Positions 10,939 to 22,589 of a stretch of 64,000 nucleotides of DNA are shown piece after piece; position 1 is the stretch's first letter, and each line of letters starts with the position of its first letter. The DNA lies in contig CM040128.1 in NCBI GenBank assembly GCA_022559845.1, positions 173,468,413-173,532,412 of the forward strand. Direction: 5' to 3'. The stretch comes from Amorphophallus konjac. Lineage: Eukaryota > Streptophyta > Magnoliopsida > Alismatales > Araceae. Under the pieces are notes generated by a model. It saw nothing but the letters and a program-made list of their open reading frames with translations. It did no database searches and was not told where the DNA came from. Made by a program: the position numbers and the translations under genes.

Positions 10939-11469
10939 TCCTGCGTTCTATCAACCCTAAGATAGAAAATAACTTGCCAATATTATTTATTGATTAAGCA
11001 TAGTTACTTAAGTTTTAACCTGATTATATGATTTTTAGGATATCTGATTGTGCATGATAGGTATTGCATGTTTTAATATCTTAATGATATTTTAAGGATA
11101 TGTTAATTTCATGCCAAAATTCTATAGTCTTGTATTATAAAGCATGACTTTTAGACGTTGTATTGACGGAGTTCACCACGATTGTCACTTTGATTATACA
11201 TATCTCTCTCTGTCAATAGAGTCAATTCTATACGTACATGGCACATATTCCGGTATGTTGTCATTAGTTCACACTTTGCACTATAGGAACACCATCTTGG
11301 ACATGAAGACCTCTCTATTGGATATTCCTTCCAATGGACTAAGAAATCATTATTTCAAGGCCTCCGTAATTCTCCGCGAGCCTGGGATTCCCACTAGGAC
11401 GCCGAGTTGGTTGTACCAATGAAAGCCCATTAATTAGAACACTATATCGTGGTTTTGATTCTTGAAATG

Positions 11470-11626
11470 TAACGGCCTTGACCTGGACCGTCAGGATCAC
11501 GTAACGGCCCAGTGCCAGACCGTCACATTCCTCTGAGTCTATTTTTATCCTTCTGGACTCGGATCACTGTAACGGCCTATTACTGGCGCGTTACATAATG
11601 TAACGGCCCAGCCAATGACCGTTACA
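11470..11626. repeat. Dyad modules 8-11 in LTR of A
   Basis: Pairs at 11470/11502 (32 bp) and 11570/11601 (31 bp), each TAACGGCC followed by an inverted GACCGT or GCGCGTTA arm. The 3' LTR copy starts at about 19268. Confidence 0.8.
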
Positions 11627-12801
11627 TAGCTTGCAATTGTTAACCCAAGGTTTGACCAAGGGTTGATATTTCAATGATTCTAGACAAACCTTGATGATCT
11701 AGAACTTATCATATTGTCAATGGACTTAATATAATGGATGAAAGTTAAGGAAATACACCGTTATGCTGTCGATTTATTCTATAAGCATAACTTAGTTTAA
11801 ATGTCATTCTTGATCTCATATATTCAAAATTGAAGCATTCATTCATTGATTATTGTTATCATGGAATTATTGGAATTATTACATTCTTGGCCATACGTTA
11901 CTGCTATACTGCGTGGAAGTAGCTTAATTTATAACTGAAGATGCGATCGAGCACTGATTGTGTTCAAGGGCTCTATGCTAGTCCCCTCGGCTGATTGCCG
12001 AAAACATACTATTTTATAAACCATGGGGTATGATGCTACTGTCGTCGCATTGCGCTGGGAGTACTATTTCTATAAATAAGTGAAGATCCACGGCACGACA
12101 TGACATTCTTGCTTGATATTCCATAGAAATTCACGAACTATGTACTCAAAAGAGACTAGTGTGATGAATATGTGGCTTGCTAGTACAATCTCGTTACATT
12201 CTTGTTCATGGAAGGCCAATATCATGTTCTTGTTATATTCTTGCTAGCTCATTCTTGATCATTCTATCTTACATGGTTATCTTGTTTCTATTGATTTGAT
12301 CGCATGATTGATTCGCATTCGCATGATTTTACCTTATTTCTTTAGAGCTAAAATGATAATTACTTAAATAGTGCCTTCATGTTGATGCGAAGATACCTAC
12401 TGGGCAAGTGTGCTCATGACCTACTTTCCAATGTTTTTCAGGAGATGGAAATAGTTCGGATTCGGATTCGGGCTATACTAGTAGCGGGTCCGGAAGCGAG
12501 TGAAAGTGTTATAAAGATGAGAATGAAGACTTAGGAAGTTAAAGTGTCTAGATTGAGTCAATGTAATTTTCCTATTTCTTGAGTCTAGTAGAATGGAAAT
12601 CAAATAAGTGATTGTATCTTGAATATTGAGCATTATGAAATAAAGTTGAAGTTTGATTAAATCTTGTGCAATTGCATTTACTTGTGTGATTGTCTTGCGC
12701 TCTGATTGATTCTTGCTTGCAAGAGGCTTACCATGCCGGCTGTTCGCGCTCCCCGAGCGAGTCTTCCGCTGTAATAAAGGCTCGGGGCGTGACAGATAAG
12801 T

Positions 12802-12813
12802 TGGTATCAGAGC
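12802..12813 (+). promoter_or_regulatory. Primer binding site of element A (initiator tRNA-Met)
   Basis: TGGTATCAGAGC, complement of the 3' end of plant initiator tRNA-Met, seven bases after the LTR end. Confidence 0.95.
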
Positions 12814-13018
12814 CTAAGTCTCAGGACTTAAAGAAGGAGTCATGTCATAGGATAAGTCCAAGGTTAAGGACCCATACCTATGAACTAAGGAAGAAATTCC
12901 ACACCCATGTGAGGATTGGGTAGAGCCCGGGATAAGATAATTAATTAGCTTTAAGATTTGGTTTCATGAGAAATAACGAGTGTTATTTTTCTCTCTCAGG
13001 TACCTTATTATTCTTATC

Positions 13019-14689
13019 ATGGCTCATCGTGTAGATTGGGACGGTATGCAACAAACTGTTGCCGGCCTCACCCAGGCACTGCAAACTATAGCACAAGGTG
13101 GTGCGGGGGCAAGGGCAGGAGACCTTCATCGTAATTTCCGGAGTCTAAATCTTCCGCGTTTCTATGGATCTTCCAATCCAGACGAAGCAGAAAATTGGAT
13201 CGACGAGATGAATAGGATATTTGATGTTATTCAATGCACTGATCAGGAGAAAGTCCGTCTAGCTACGTTCCAATTAAACAAGGATGCTCGCACTTGGTGG
13301 AAATCGGTTCCGGCACCTCCAGCCGATGCGCCACATACATGGAATGTTTTTCTCACTTTATTCCGTGCCAAATATTTCTCCGAGCATGTAAAGGAAAGGA
13401 AGGCTATGGAGTTTGCCTCCCTTCGTCAAGGGATGATGTCCGTGGCAGAATATGAGTTGCAGTTTTCAAGACTAGCACCGTATGCACCACATTTGATTAG
13501 TACAGACTTATTAAAAGCAAACCGATTTATGGACGGGTTACGGCCCGGTTTCATTCAACAACTGGGGACACAGAATATCCGCACTTATGCGGAGATGGTT
13601 CAAAGGGCATATTTATGCGAGAGTACCTTAGAGAAGGTCGAAAGGTTGAAAGGAAAGGGAGAAGAATCTAGCCGGCGCTCTGATCGGCATTATAAGAAGG
13701 AGAAGTTCAGCATCACCGAACCATACAAAAGCCGTGATAATAAAAAAAGATCAAGGAACGGGAACGGTGGAAGTTCTCAAAAGAGTAGTAAAAAGGTGAA
13801 GGAAGAAAAGGAGCAAGTCGCCTCGGCGTGCACCTTTTGTGAGAAATTTGGCCACTCGACTGAAGAATGCTGGAAGCGCCTAGGTGCTTGTTTGCGCTGT
13901 GGAAGTAGGGAGCATCGTGTACCAGATTACCCCCTTATGAAAGAGCAATCAGCTAATGGAGGACGTAGGAGGCAGGCTCACCTCAATGCAGTTATAGATG
14001 AAGAAGAAGCGCCCAGGGATCAAAATGATGGGCTCATGGAAGGTACTCTTCAAATCTATTCTCGTCCTGCATTCGTGCTATTCGATACTGGTGCTTCTCA
14101 TTCTTTTATCTCCACCACTTTTGCAAAAACCTTACCAACTGCATCAGTTCCCCTACCTTCAGATCTCGATATTACTACACCTTTAGGATCTGGAACTAAG
14201 CTTACCAACTATTATCCTGATTGTGAGGTAGTGGTAGAAGGACACAATCTCCCCACAAACTTAGTATGCCTTGACATGAAAGGATATGATGCCATTTTAG
14301 GGGTAGATTGGCTTGTAGACCATGATGCTTACATCAACTGCCGAAATAGGATTATATCTTTCCGAAAGCCCGGTCTTCCAAGATTTTCCTTTCTTGGCAT
14401 CAAATACAAGAAGCATCCTACCATTATATCTTCTCTACACGCTTGCAAACTTATCTCGCAAGGATGTAAAGCTTTTCTTGCTTCAGTCATTGTCACCGAA
14501 TCTAAGGAAATTATCCTAGCAAACATTCCTATTGCAAATGAATTCCCGGACGTGTTCCCATCTGAACTACCTAATTTACCGCCCGAGAGGAAAGTAAACT
14601 TTACCATCGAACTCATTCCAGGTGCGGCACCTGTTTCTATAGCCCCTTACAGGATGTCCCCCACAGAACTCAAGGAATTAAAGAAGTAA
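13019..14689 (+). pseudogene. gag-pro: gag-protease and RT N-terminus of element A, ends at a premature TAA
   Basis: The start at 13019 (MAHRVDWDGMQQ) matches the gag N-terminus of element B; an upstream ATG at 12980 adds 13 hydrophobic residues and is less likely. Capsid-like domain: FYGSSNPDEAENWIDEMNRI, KDARTWWKSV, then FRAKYFSEHV. Zinc knuckle 1 is intact (CTFCEKFGHSTEEC, from 13829). Knuckle 2 reads [14 protein letters not shown]: the last Cys codon has become TAC at 13928-13930, whereas element B keeps Cys. The aspartic protease has LFDTGASHSFIS and a second IL-GVDWL segment. The frame ends at TAA 14687-14689, in the linker just before the first RT motif, at a codon where element B has glutamine. 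The sequence continues in the same frame. Confidence 0.9.
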
Positions 14690-17485
14690 TTACAGGAACT
14701 TCTAGATAAGGGTTTTATTAGACCTAGCACATCCCCTTGGGGTGCGCCTGTTCTATTTGTCAAGAAGAATGATGGTTCTCTCAGATTATGCATTGACTAT
14801 CGGCGACTGAATCAGCTTACAATCAAAAATAAATATCCATTGTCGCGTATTGATGAGCTCTTCGATCAGCTTTCGGGAGCTGAGTACTTTTCTAAGATTG
14901 ACCTAAGATCAGGTTATCATCAGCTTAGAATCAAAGAAGAGGACATTTATAAATCGGCTTTTCGAAGTCGTTATGGCCACTATGAATTCGTGGTGATGCC
15001 GTTCGGTTTAACTAATGCCCCGGCAGCATTTATGCAACTTATGAACAGTGTCTTCCAGCCATATTTAGACCAATTCATCGTCGTCTTCATCGATGATATC
15101 CTGATATACTCCAAGACTAGAGAAGAACATGAAGAACATCTAAGGATAGCCTTGCAAACACTTAGAGAACACAAGCTATATGCCAAACTCAATAGGTGTG
15201 AATTCTGGCTCAAGGAACTCTCATTCCTAGGCCACAACATTTCAAAAGAAGGTATTGCTGTGGATCCTTCTAAGGTAGAAGCTGTCAGAGATTGGAGCCG
15301 ACCAACGACTGTATCTGAAGTCAGAAGCTTTTTGGGTCTAGCAGGTTATTATAGAAGATTCATAAAGGACTTTTCAAAGATCGCGGTTCCTTTAACTAGA
15401 CTTACCAGAAAAGAAAATCCTTTTGTCTGGTCGAAGGATTGTGAAAAGAGTTTCCAAAGTCTTAAGAATCATCTTACAACAGCCCCTGTTTTGTCACTAC
15501 CAATAGAGGGTGCTGGATTTGAAGTATATACGGATGCATCTGGAATTGGCTTAGGGTGTGTCCTTATGCAAGATAGAAATGTGATTTGCTATTCTTCAAG
15601 ACAATTGAAATGTCATGAAGAAAATTATCCTGTACATGATTTAGAATTGGCAGCAGTTATCTTCGCCTTGAAGATTTGGCGTCATTATCTTTATGGAGAA
15701 AAGTTCACGATCTACACAGACCACAAGAGCTTGAAATATTTATTTTCTCAAAAAGAGCTTAACATGAGGCAGAGGAGATGGTTGGAATATCTTAAAGACT
15801 TCGATTTCGGTATTCAATATCACCCTGGCAAGGCAAATGATGTAGCAGATGCACTCAGCAGGAAACCAATGGGTATGTTATCAAGTCTCATGATTAGTAT
15901 GACTAACCTTGTTCCTCAATTTGCTCAATTGAATCTAGATGTTGACATTAAGAAAGATAATTGTTTCATGGCAAATATCCGAGCTCAACCAACATTGATT
16001 GAGGATTTGGCCAAGTTACAAGAGGATGACCCAATTTTACTGGAAATTAAGGCCAATATTGAACAAAGACCGGATTTTTCTATATCCGAAGATGGAAGAA
16101 TGCTATTCAAGGGCCGAATGTGTATACCCGATCATGAAGATACAAAGAAATTGATCTTAGAAGAAGTACATAAATCAAAGTATACCATTCATCCAGGAGG
16201 TATAAAAATGTATCAGGATCTCAAAAGAAACTTTTGGTGGCCCAATATGAAGAGGGAAGTAGCTGACTTCGTATCTCGGTGTCTCACATGTCAACAAGTG
16301 AAGGCGGAACATTTCAGACCCGCAGGTAAATTACATCCCTTAAGTATTCCGGAATGGAAATGGGAGAGCATAGGAATGGATTTCATTATGGGACTACCTA
16401 AGACAAGAGGTGGACACGATGGAATATGGGTAATTATAGACCGATTGACTAAATCTGCACATTTCATACCAATAAAAAGTCGATGGTCTGTAGATATTCT
16501 AGCAGCACTATACATAAAAGAAATTGTCAAGTTACATGGAGTCCCTGTCGCTATGGTATCAGATAGAGATCCCCGATTCACATCACAATTCTGGAAGAGC
16601 CTACAACATTCACTTGGGACTAGATTGAATTTTAGCACCGCTTTCCATCCACAAACTGATGGTCAAACAGAAAGGACAAATCAGGTGGTAGAAGATATGC
16701 TCAGGGCTTGTGTCATTGATTTTGGAGGAAGTTGGCATGATTACTTGCCTTTGGTAGAATTTACATATAACAACAGCTATCAAGCAAGCATACAAATGGC
16801 ACCTTTTGAAGCTCTATATGGGAAAAGTTGTCGATCACCAATATGTTGGAATGAAATAGGGGAAAGGCAATTTCTAGGCCCCGATTTAATCAGGGATTCT
16901 ACAGAGAAAATCAAGCTCATTCAGGAAAGGATGAAAATGACACAAGATAGGTAGAAATCTTATGCTGACAATCGAAGGCGTGACTTGGAATTTCAAGTAG
17001 GAGAACATGTATATCTAAAGGTTTCTCCGGGTCGTGGTATTCGAAGATTTGGCATTAAAGGAAAGCTAACTCCATAATTTATCGGTCCATTTGAAATCCT
17101 CGAAAGGATCGGTGAAGTGGCTTATAAATTGGCTTTGCCACCACAGTTAGCAGGAGTTCATGACGTATTTCACGTCTCGATGCTGAAGAAGTATGTGTAT
17201 GATCCAGATCACATTATCACTTATGACAATCTGGAGATTCAGAAGGACTTGACATATGAACAAACGCCAATGAAGATTTTAGAACGAGAAGTACGTCAAC
17301 TCAGAAATAAGGTCATTCCTATGGTTAAGATTCAATGGAAGAAAGCATGGCCTTATGAAGTAACATGGGAAACAGAATCAGCCATGAAGAAAAGATTCCC
17401 GGAATTGTTTGACTGTAAGTACACTCTCCTCAATCCATGTATTGAATTTGGGGACCAAATTCGTTCTAAGTGGGGGAGGGTGTAG
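14690..17485 (+). pseudogene. pol: RT-RNaseH-integrase-chromodomain part of element A, two further in-frame stops
   Basis: Reads on in frame after the [48 protein letters not shown] and catalytic [11 protein letters not shown]. RNase [15 protein letters not shown] and [16 protein letters not shown]. Integrase: HHCC zinc finger (HPGG...[11 protein letters not shown]), then [24 protein letters not shown] and [14 protein letters not shown] for the D,D,E core. C-terminus: PPQLAGVHDVFHVSMLKKY, followed by a chromodomain-like NKVIPMVKIQW...VTWE. Stops are TAG at 16952-16954, after the integrase core, and TAA at 17075-17077. An ATG-initiated fragment from 14840 lacks the RT N-terminus and would not be functional. 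Without the stops gag to pol is a single frame, as is usual for this clade. Confidence 0.9.
17469..17481 (+). promoter_or_regulatory. Polypurine tract of element A
   Basis: AAGTGGGGGAGGG immediately before the 3' LTR start at 17482; primes plus-strand DNA synthesis in LTR elements. Element B has AAGTAGGGGAGGG in the same place. Confidence 0.9.
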
Positions 17486-20400
17486 TGCCCCAGAACTTCA
17501 TAAATAATAAATGCCTAAATAAATTTATAAATGATTTATTTGATTAATAAGTCATTATAAGGCCAAGTAGTGTTGATCAATTAACCCAACCCACTTAATT
17601 AAAGTCTAAAAGGTTTTTAACTCAGGCCCATTAAGTTAGGCCCATATTCTAGAAGGTATTCAAGCCTATCCACGGATTTTAGGATAAGTATTAATTATAT
17701 ATATATAATGATGTGGATAATTAACAAAAGAGTTTTAATGATTTAGAAATTCTACCTACGATGACTGTAACGGTCTATTGTAAGACCGCTACATCCATGT
17801 AACGCGTGGTCTCCAGACCGTTACATGCCTGTAAGTTTCGTGAGTGAAGGAACTCATGAAAAGATTGGAACTTGATGTTCCTATCCACTATGGATCGACT
17901 TGGCAAGGCTTGTAATGTTACTAAGGACTCTTAGAGATTGGGATTTGATGAAATAAGGACTCTAAACTCGATCTAATTCTTAAACCCTAGCCTAAACTCT
18001 ATAAATAGGGCATAGTTCTGAACTTTGTGACCCCTACTTTTGGGACATAAAGAAGCAAGGTAAGGAGTCATTATCTCAGGTAAGTTCTTTAGAGGTATTT
18101 GTTTACAATACTTTAGACTAACTCCCCTCCGAATTTCACATCTTTAGGTCAAGAGGGCGTGGAGTTAGAGCCTAAAGAAGTTGCTGAAAAAGTCACAAGA
18201 GAAGGAAGGGATCTAGGGCAAGGTTCTCAACCAAATTCAGAAACTACAGTCTAAGTAAGAGGTAGGTTATCTCATGAACGGCAAAAATAACATGATAGGA
18301 CTAAAAGCCCTCTGGTTTGATTGAATTCCATGCATTATAGAGCATTAATTTCATGTTTTATTTGTTCTATGCACAGCATGCACCTCTTAGCCAAATTAAG
18401 AAATTAAAACATGACTATTCATCTATTCATGATTACCTATGCATGTAGATGGCCTTACTTCGTTAACATGACTAGAAACTCATCATGTTTTGATAAAAGA
18501 CATGATGTAAGTTGATCTCTTAGTTTCTATGATTGTTTTCTGTTAACAGATATTGTAACGCACTAGCATAGGACCGTCACTTTCAAGTAACGGCCCTACT
18601 ACAGACCGTTACAAACTCTGTAGTATTTGAATTGCACGGATGTTTCTAACGCGCTTGGACAGACGCGTTACATTCAAGTAACGGCTTGATCATGACCGTC
18701 ACTTTCACTGTGACGCTCCCTCTTAAGACCGTTATATCCTGCGTTCTGTCAACCCTAAGACAGAAAATAACTTGCCAATATTATTTATTGATTAAGCATA
18801 GTTACTTAAGTTTTAACCTGATTATATGATTTTTAGGATATCTGATTGTGCATGATAAGTATTGCATGTTTTGATATCTTAATGATATTTTAAGGATATG
18901 TTAATTTCATGCCAAAATTCTATAGTCTTGTATTATAAAGCATGACTTTTAGACGTTGTATTGACGGAGTTCACCACGATTGTCACTTTGATTATACATA
19001 TCTCTCTCTGTCAATAGAGTCAATTCTATACGTACATGGCACATATTCCGATATGTTGTCATTAGTTCACACTTTGCACTATAGGAACACCATCTTGGAC
19101 ATGAGGACCTCTCTATTAGATATTCCTTCCAATGGACTAGGAAATCATTGTTTCAAGGCCTCCGTAATTCTCCGCGAGCCTGGGATTCCCACTAGGACGC
19201 CGAGTTGGTTGTACCAATGAAAGCCCATTAATTAGAACACTCTATCGTGGTTTTGATTCTTGAAATGTCACGGCCTTGACCTGGACCGTCAGGATCACGT
19301 AACGGCCCAGTGCCAGACCGTCACATTCCTCTGAGTCTATTTTTATCCTTCTGGACTCGGATCACTGTAACGGCCTATTACTGGCGCGTTACATAATGTA
19401 ACGGCCCAGCCAATGACAGTTACATAGCTTGCAATTGTTAACCCAAGGTTTGACCAAGGGTTGATATTTCAATGATTCTAGACAAACCTTGATGATCTAG
19501 AACTTATCATATTGTCAATGGACTTAATATAATGGATGAAAGTTAAGGAAATACACCGTTATGCTGTCGATTTATTCTATAAGCATAACTTAGTTTAAAT
19601 GTCATTCTTGATCTCATATATTCAAAATTGAAGCATTCATTCATTGATTATTGTTATCATGGAATTATTGGAATTATTACATTCTTGACCATACGTTACT
19701 GCTATACTGCGTGGAAGTAGCTTAATTTATAACTGAAGATGCGATCGAGCACTGATTGTGTTCAAGGGTTCTATGCTAGTCCTCTCGGCTGATTGCCGGA
19801 AACATACTATTTTATAAACCATGGGGTATGATGCTACTGGCGTCGCATTACGCTGGGAGTACTATTTCTATAAATAAATGAAGATCCACGGCACGACATG
19901 ACATTCTTGCTTGATATTCCACAGAAATTCACGAACTATGTACTCAAAAGAGACTAGTGTGATGAATATGTGGCTTGCTAGTACAATCTCGTTACATTCT
20001 TGTTCATGGAAGGCCAATATCATGTTCTTGTTATATTCTTGCTAGCTCATTCTTGATCATTCTATCTTACATGGTTATCTTATTTCTATTGATTTGATCG
20101 CATGATTGATTCGCATTCGCATGATTTTACCTTATTTCTTTAGAGCTAAAATGATAATTACTTAAATAGTGCCTTCATGTTGATGCGAAGATACCTACTG
20201 GGCAAGTGTGCTCATGACCTACTTTCCAATATTTTTCAGGAGATGGAAATAGTTCGGATTCGGATTCGGGCTATACTAGTAGCGGGTCCGGAAGCGAGTG
20301 AAAGTGTTATAAAGATGAGAATGAAGACTTAGGAAGTTAAAGTGTCTAGATTGAGTCAATGTAATTTTCCTATTTCTTGAGTCTAGTAGAATGGAAATCA

Positions 20401-20592
20401 AATTAGTGATTGTATCTTGAATATTGAGCATTATGAAATAAAGTTGAAGTTTGATTAAATCGTGTGCAATTACATTTACTTGTGTGATTGTCTTGCGCTC
20501 TGATTGATTCTTGCTTGCAAGAGGCTTACCATGCCGGCTGTTCGCGCTCCCCGAGCGAGTCTTCCGCTGTAATAAAGGCTCGGGGCGTGACA
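17482..20592 (+). repeat. 3' LTR of element A (3111 bp)
   Basis: Same length and ends as the 5' LTR, offset 7798 bp, with compensating 1-bp indels. Carries the same TATA box (18000-18007) and palindromic modules (from 17768, 18556, 18647, 19268, 19368). Followed by TATAG. Confidence 0.95.
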
Positions 20593-20597
20593 TATAG
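20593..20597. other. Target site duplication TATAG, right of element A
   Basis: Second copy of the 5-bp duplication; after it the U3 of element E resumes. Confidence 0.95.
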
Positions 20598-21244
20598 GCC
20601 CTCAAACCCAAGGTTCGAGTTGGAGGGATAATGACTCGAAAATAGGCCTGAAACTGGATAAACCTTGAAGATAATACTCCCAAGTGTCCATAGAAACAAA
20701 CAGAAGGTTCTGAGAGCCTCTATCTAGAGAGAAATCGACAAACCAAGGACTCTAGTTCATCCACGGTGAAACAGAGGAAGATCAGCGAAGCAAGACTCTC
20801 GGCCTCCCCAAACGGTCTTGCGATAGACCGCAAGGGACAAGAAAACGGTCTAGCGATAGACCGCTAAGCTCATTCGTCCACAAAAAGATAAGATCAAAGA
20901 GACCCAACAGGACTCTCTGCCTCCTAGCGGTCTACCAAAGGACCACCACCGCCCACCTAACGGTCGTACGATAGACCGCTAGGCTAGTAGACGTGGTAAA
21001 AGAGATAAAGACCGATAAATCTTCAAGTTAATCCACAAGATAATCCTTATTAGCCCTTATCTAGGCCCAATAAGCTGCAATGACGAGAAATCAAAGGAGC
21101 TAGGCCCAACTAGGGAGAATGACCCATAAAATAAGCCTAAAAAGATGACTCAAAATGACCCAATAACCGGTGAACAACTCGGGACATCATAATAATTAAA
21201 TAAGGAGATGACCCAACTCATTGGTCATAAAACGGGTGTCAACA
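20598..21244 (-). repeat. Element E LTR, U3 part
   Basis: On the minus strand starts TGTTGACACCCG at 21244 and runs to the displaced TATA box at 20597. It contains four palindromic modules (20810-20983). Together with 8674-9683 it makes a 1.66-kb LTR. Confidence 0.7.
20810..20983. repeat. Four 33-bp-spaced dyad modules in U3 of element E
   Basis: AAACGG at 20810 and 20843 (33 bp apart), TAGCGG at 20925 and TAACGG at 20958 (33 bp apart). The copy at 20843 contains CGGTCTAGCGATAGACCG, a near-perfect palindrome. Same module as at 8435-8523 and 9086-9176. Confidence 0.8.
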
Positions 21245-22589
21245 GCCCCCAGCGACAATAAACAAAGGGAAAAAAAGATAGAGGGTGAGGCGGGACTTAC
21301 TGGTGGCGATCGAGAAGCTCTGGTGACACTCCGGCGACGAGGGCTACAACGACCGGCGGTGGTGAGCTGTCGAGAGTTGTGGTGGCCACCGGGGGTTAGG
21401 TGATGGCGTGCATGGCTCCGGCGGCTGCGGCGAGGGTGACTCCGACAGCCTCTCGCCGGTAGGGAGAGAGTGGAAAGAGAGAGAGAGTGAGAGGGAGAGA
21501 GTGGGATAGAGTGAGTGTGAGAGCGACAGATTGAGAGAGTGGGAGGGAGAGGGTTCGGGCGTTGGTGGGGAAGGAGAAGAGCTTCCGACGGATTTCTGAC
21601 AGAAATACGTTCCGTCGAAAAAGTGGTCTGCATTTCTAATTTATGGCGCCAATTTTCGCCAATTTTCTGAAGACTGCTGATGCGGGACAGATGACCGACT
21701 CGGGCTAAGACGTACGACCGACTCGTTGTGCGGCCAGCACTAGCACACTAAGGCAAGCCAGGCGGCTGACCACCGTGGTATTCTCCGGGTGGAGACGTCT
21801 CTCAACAGCGACTCTCTTGAGCCCGACGATCATCCCTTGCGAGGGAAAAGTGGGGATCGCGGCGATTAAGAAACCAACGTCGTCTAGGGTGCTAATTCGA
21901 ACTCGGTGCTCGATTTGAGCCACGGAACGGGCGCTCACAACTCACAATCATGGTGATTTTGCAGCTAACTAACGGCCCTATTCTCACAAACGCAGCAATA
22001 TAGAAAGCACACTAAATCAGCAAATGTAGATGTCGGAACGAGCACATACCTCCACGACTAGGCGTGGGGAAGAACTCCCGGCCGATTTCCGAACAACCCC
22101 AATACACAAATGATTAACTTTACAATTTCAGAACTGAACACCCACTCCACACAGGGAGGTATCGGGCTACAATTGATAATTTTGGGGTTGCTGGAACCCA
22201 GGTTGATGGGCCACACTCGCAGGAGGCGAGGGACGCGTGCCGGAGCCGCTCGGGTATGCCGACGGAAAGCCGACCCGGTTCTATCCACACTGGTCACCCT
22301 GTGCAGCGAACTTGCGGATGCCGGTACGGCCAGATCCGATACTCGATCGGAGCGCCGTTTATTGGAGAATGTCGGAGATAGGATGTAGTTTCTTCACTCC
22401 GAAGGGCGCGATCAGATCTTTTCAGATCTGGGCGCAGTAACGTTTCTTCTCAGCTTCTGGTTTTGAGCTCCCAGAATGACGCAGCGACACGGTAAAATGA
22501 TGTAAAAATAGCTGCCGGTGTCGGATTGAGACGTTCTTTGTGGGAGATTGTTGGCGACGTCAAGAGAAAGACGTACTCCAAAGATCCCT
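21245..22589. other. Unassigned 1.3-kb stretch with GC-rich, GA-rich and CACTA-like segments
   Basis: 21300-21480 is GC-rich; 21475-21560 is a degenerate GA microsatellite; 21590-21625 has paired TTCCGACGG / CCGTCGAAAAAG segments like the subterminal repeats of the CACTA-type end at 25878. From 21690 to 22589 I recognise nothing. The several short ORFs here have no family features that I can see. Confidence 0.4.

Larger units (their letters stand above)
9684..12794 (+). repeat. 5' LTR of element A (3111 bp)
   Basis: Starts TGTAGTGCCCC and ends GGGGCGTGACA. It holds a TATA box (10203-10210) about 520 bp in, so U3 is short and R-U5 long. It carries five clusters of palindromic modules (9971-11626). 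The small ORF at 11144-11422 recurs in the 3' LTR and is not a gene. Confidence 0.95.
9684..20592 (+). mobile_element. Element A: complete Tekay/Del-like Ty3/gypsy chromovirus, 10.9 kb
   Basis: Full structure on the plus strand: 5' LTR (9684-12794), tRNA-iMet primer site (12802-12813), gag-protease-RT-RNaseH-integrase-chromodomain in one frame (13019-17485), polypurine tract (17469-17481), 3' LTR (17482-20592), flanked by TATAG. Both LTRs are 3111 bp and differ by roughly 1-2 % in stretches I compared, so insertion was fairly recent. Three in-frame stops make it non-autonomous now. The long LTR, the iMet primer and the C-terminal chromodomain-like end point to the Tekay/Del clade (family knowledge). 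Confidence 0.95.
5979..21244 (-). mobile_element. Element E: degraded gypsy-type retrotransposon, 5' part only, split by A and flanked by F
   Basis: On the minus strand, in order: LTR U3 (20598-21244), the rest of the LTR (8674-9683), primer site (8645-8661), leader, and gag (7738 down to 5979). Element A (9684-20592) is inserted in the LTR; one copy of the TATAG target duplication is retained on each side. The coding sequence stops at 5979, where the LTR of element F begins, inside a KYCMFH motif typical of a gag zinc knuckle; F therefore inserted into E and the rest of E lies left of the window. The LTR ends are TGTTGA...TCAACA, a 6-bp terminal inverted repeat. Total LTR length without A is about 1.66 kb. 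Confidence 0.75.

Noticed and set aside
11144..11422. 92-codon ORF in the A 5' LTR, with a near-identical copy at 18942-19220
   Set aside because: It is duplicated only because the LTR is; no protein features, and it lies in non-coding LTR.
12980..13018. Upstream ATG for A gag adding 13 hydrophobic residues, considered as a signal peptide
   Set aside because: Element B gag begins at the position equivalent to 13019, and gag proteins are cytosolic.
14840..16954. A separate 704-residue pol gene starting at ATG 14840
   Set aside because: The ATG lies inside RT; the same frame continues upstream across one TAA, so it is a fragment of one polyprotein.
21196..21633. 145-codon minus-strand ORF rich in Ser/Pro/Arg
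   Set aside because: It spans the E LTR end and a GA microsatellite; composition-driven and no recognisable domain.
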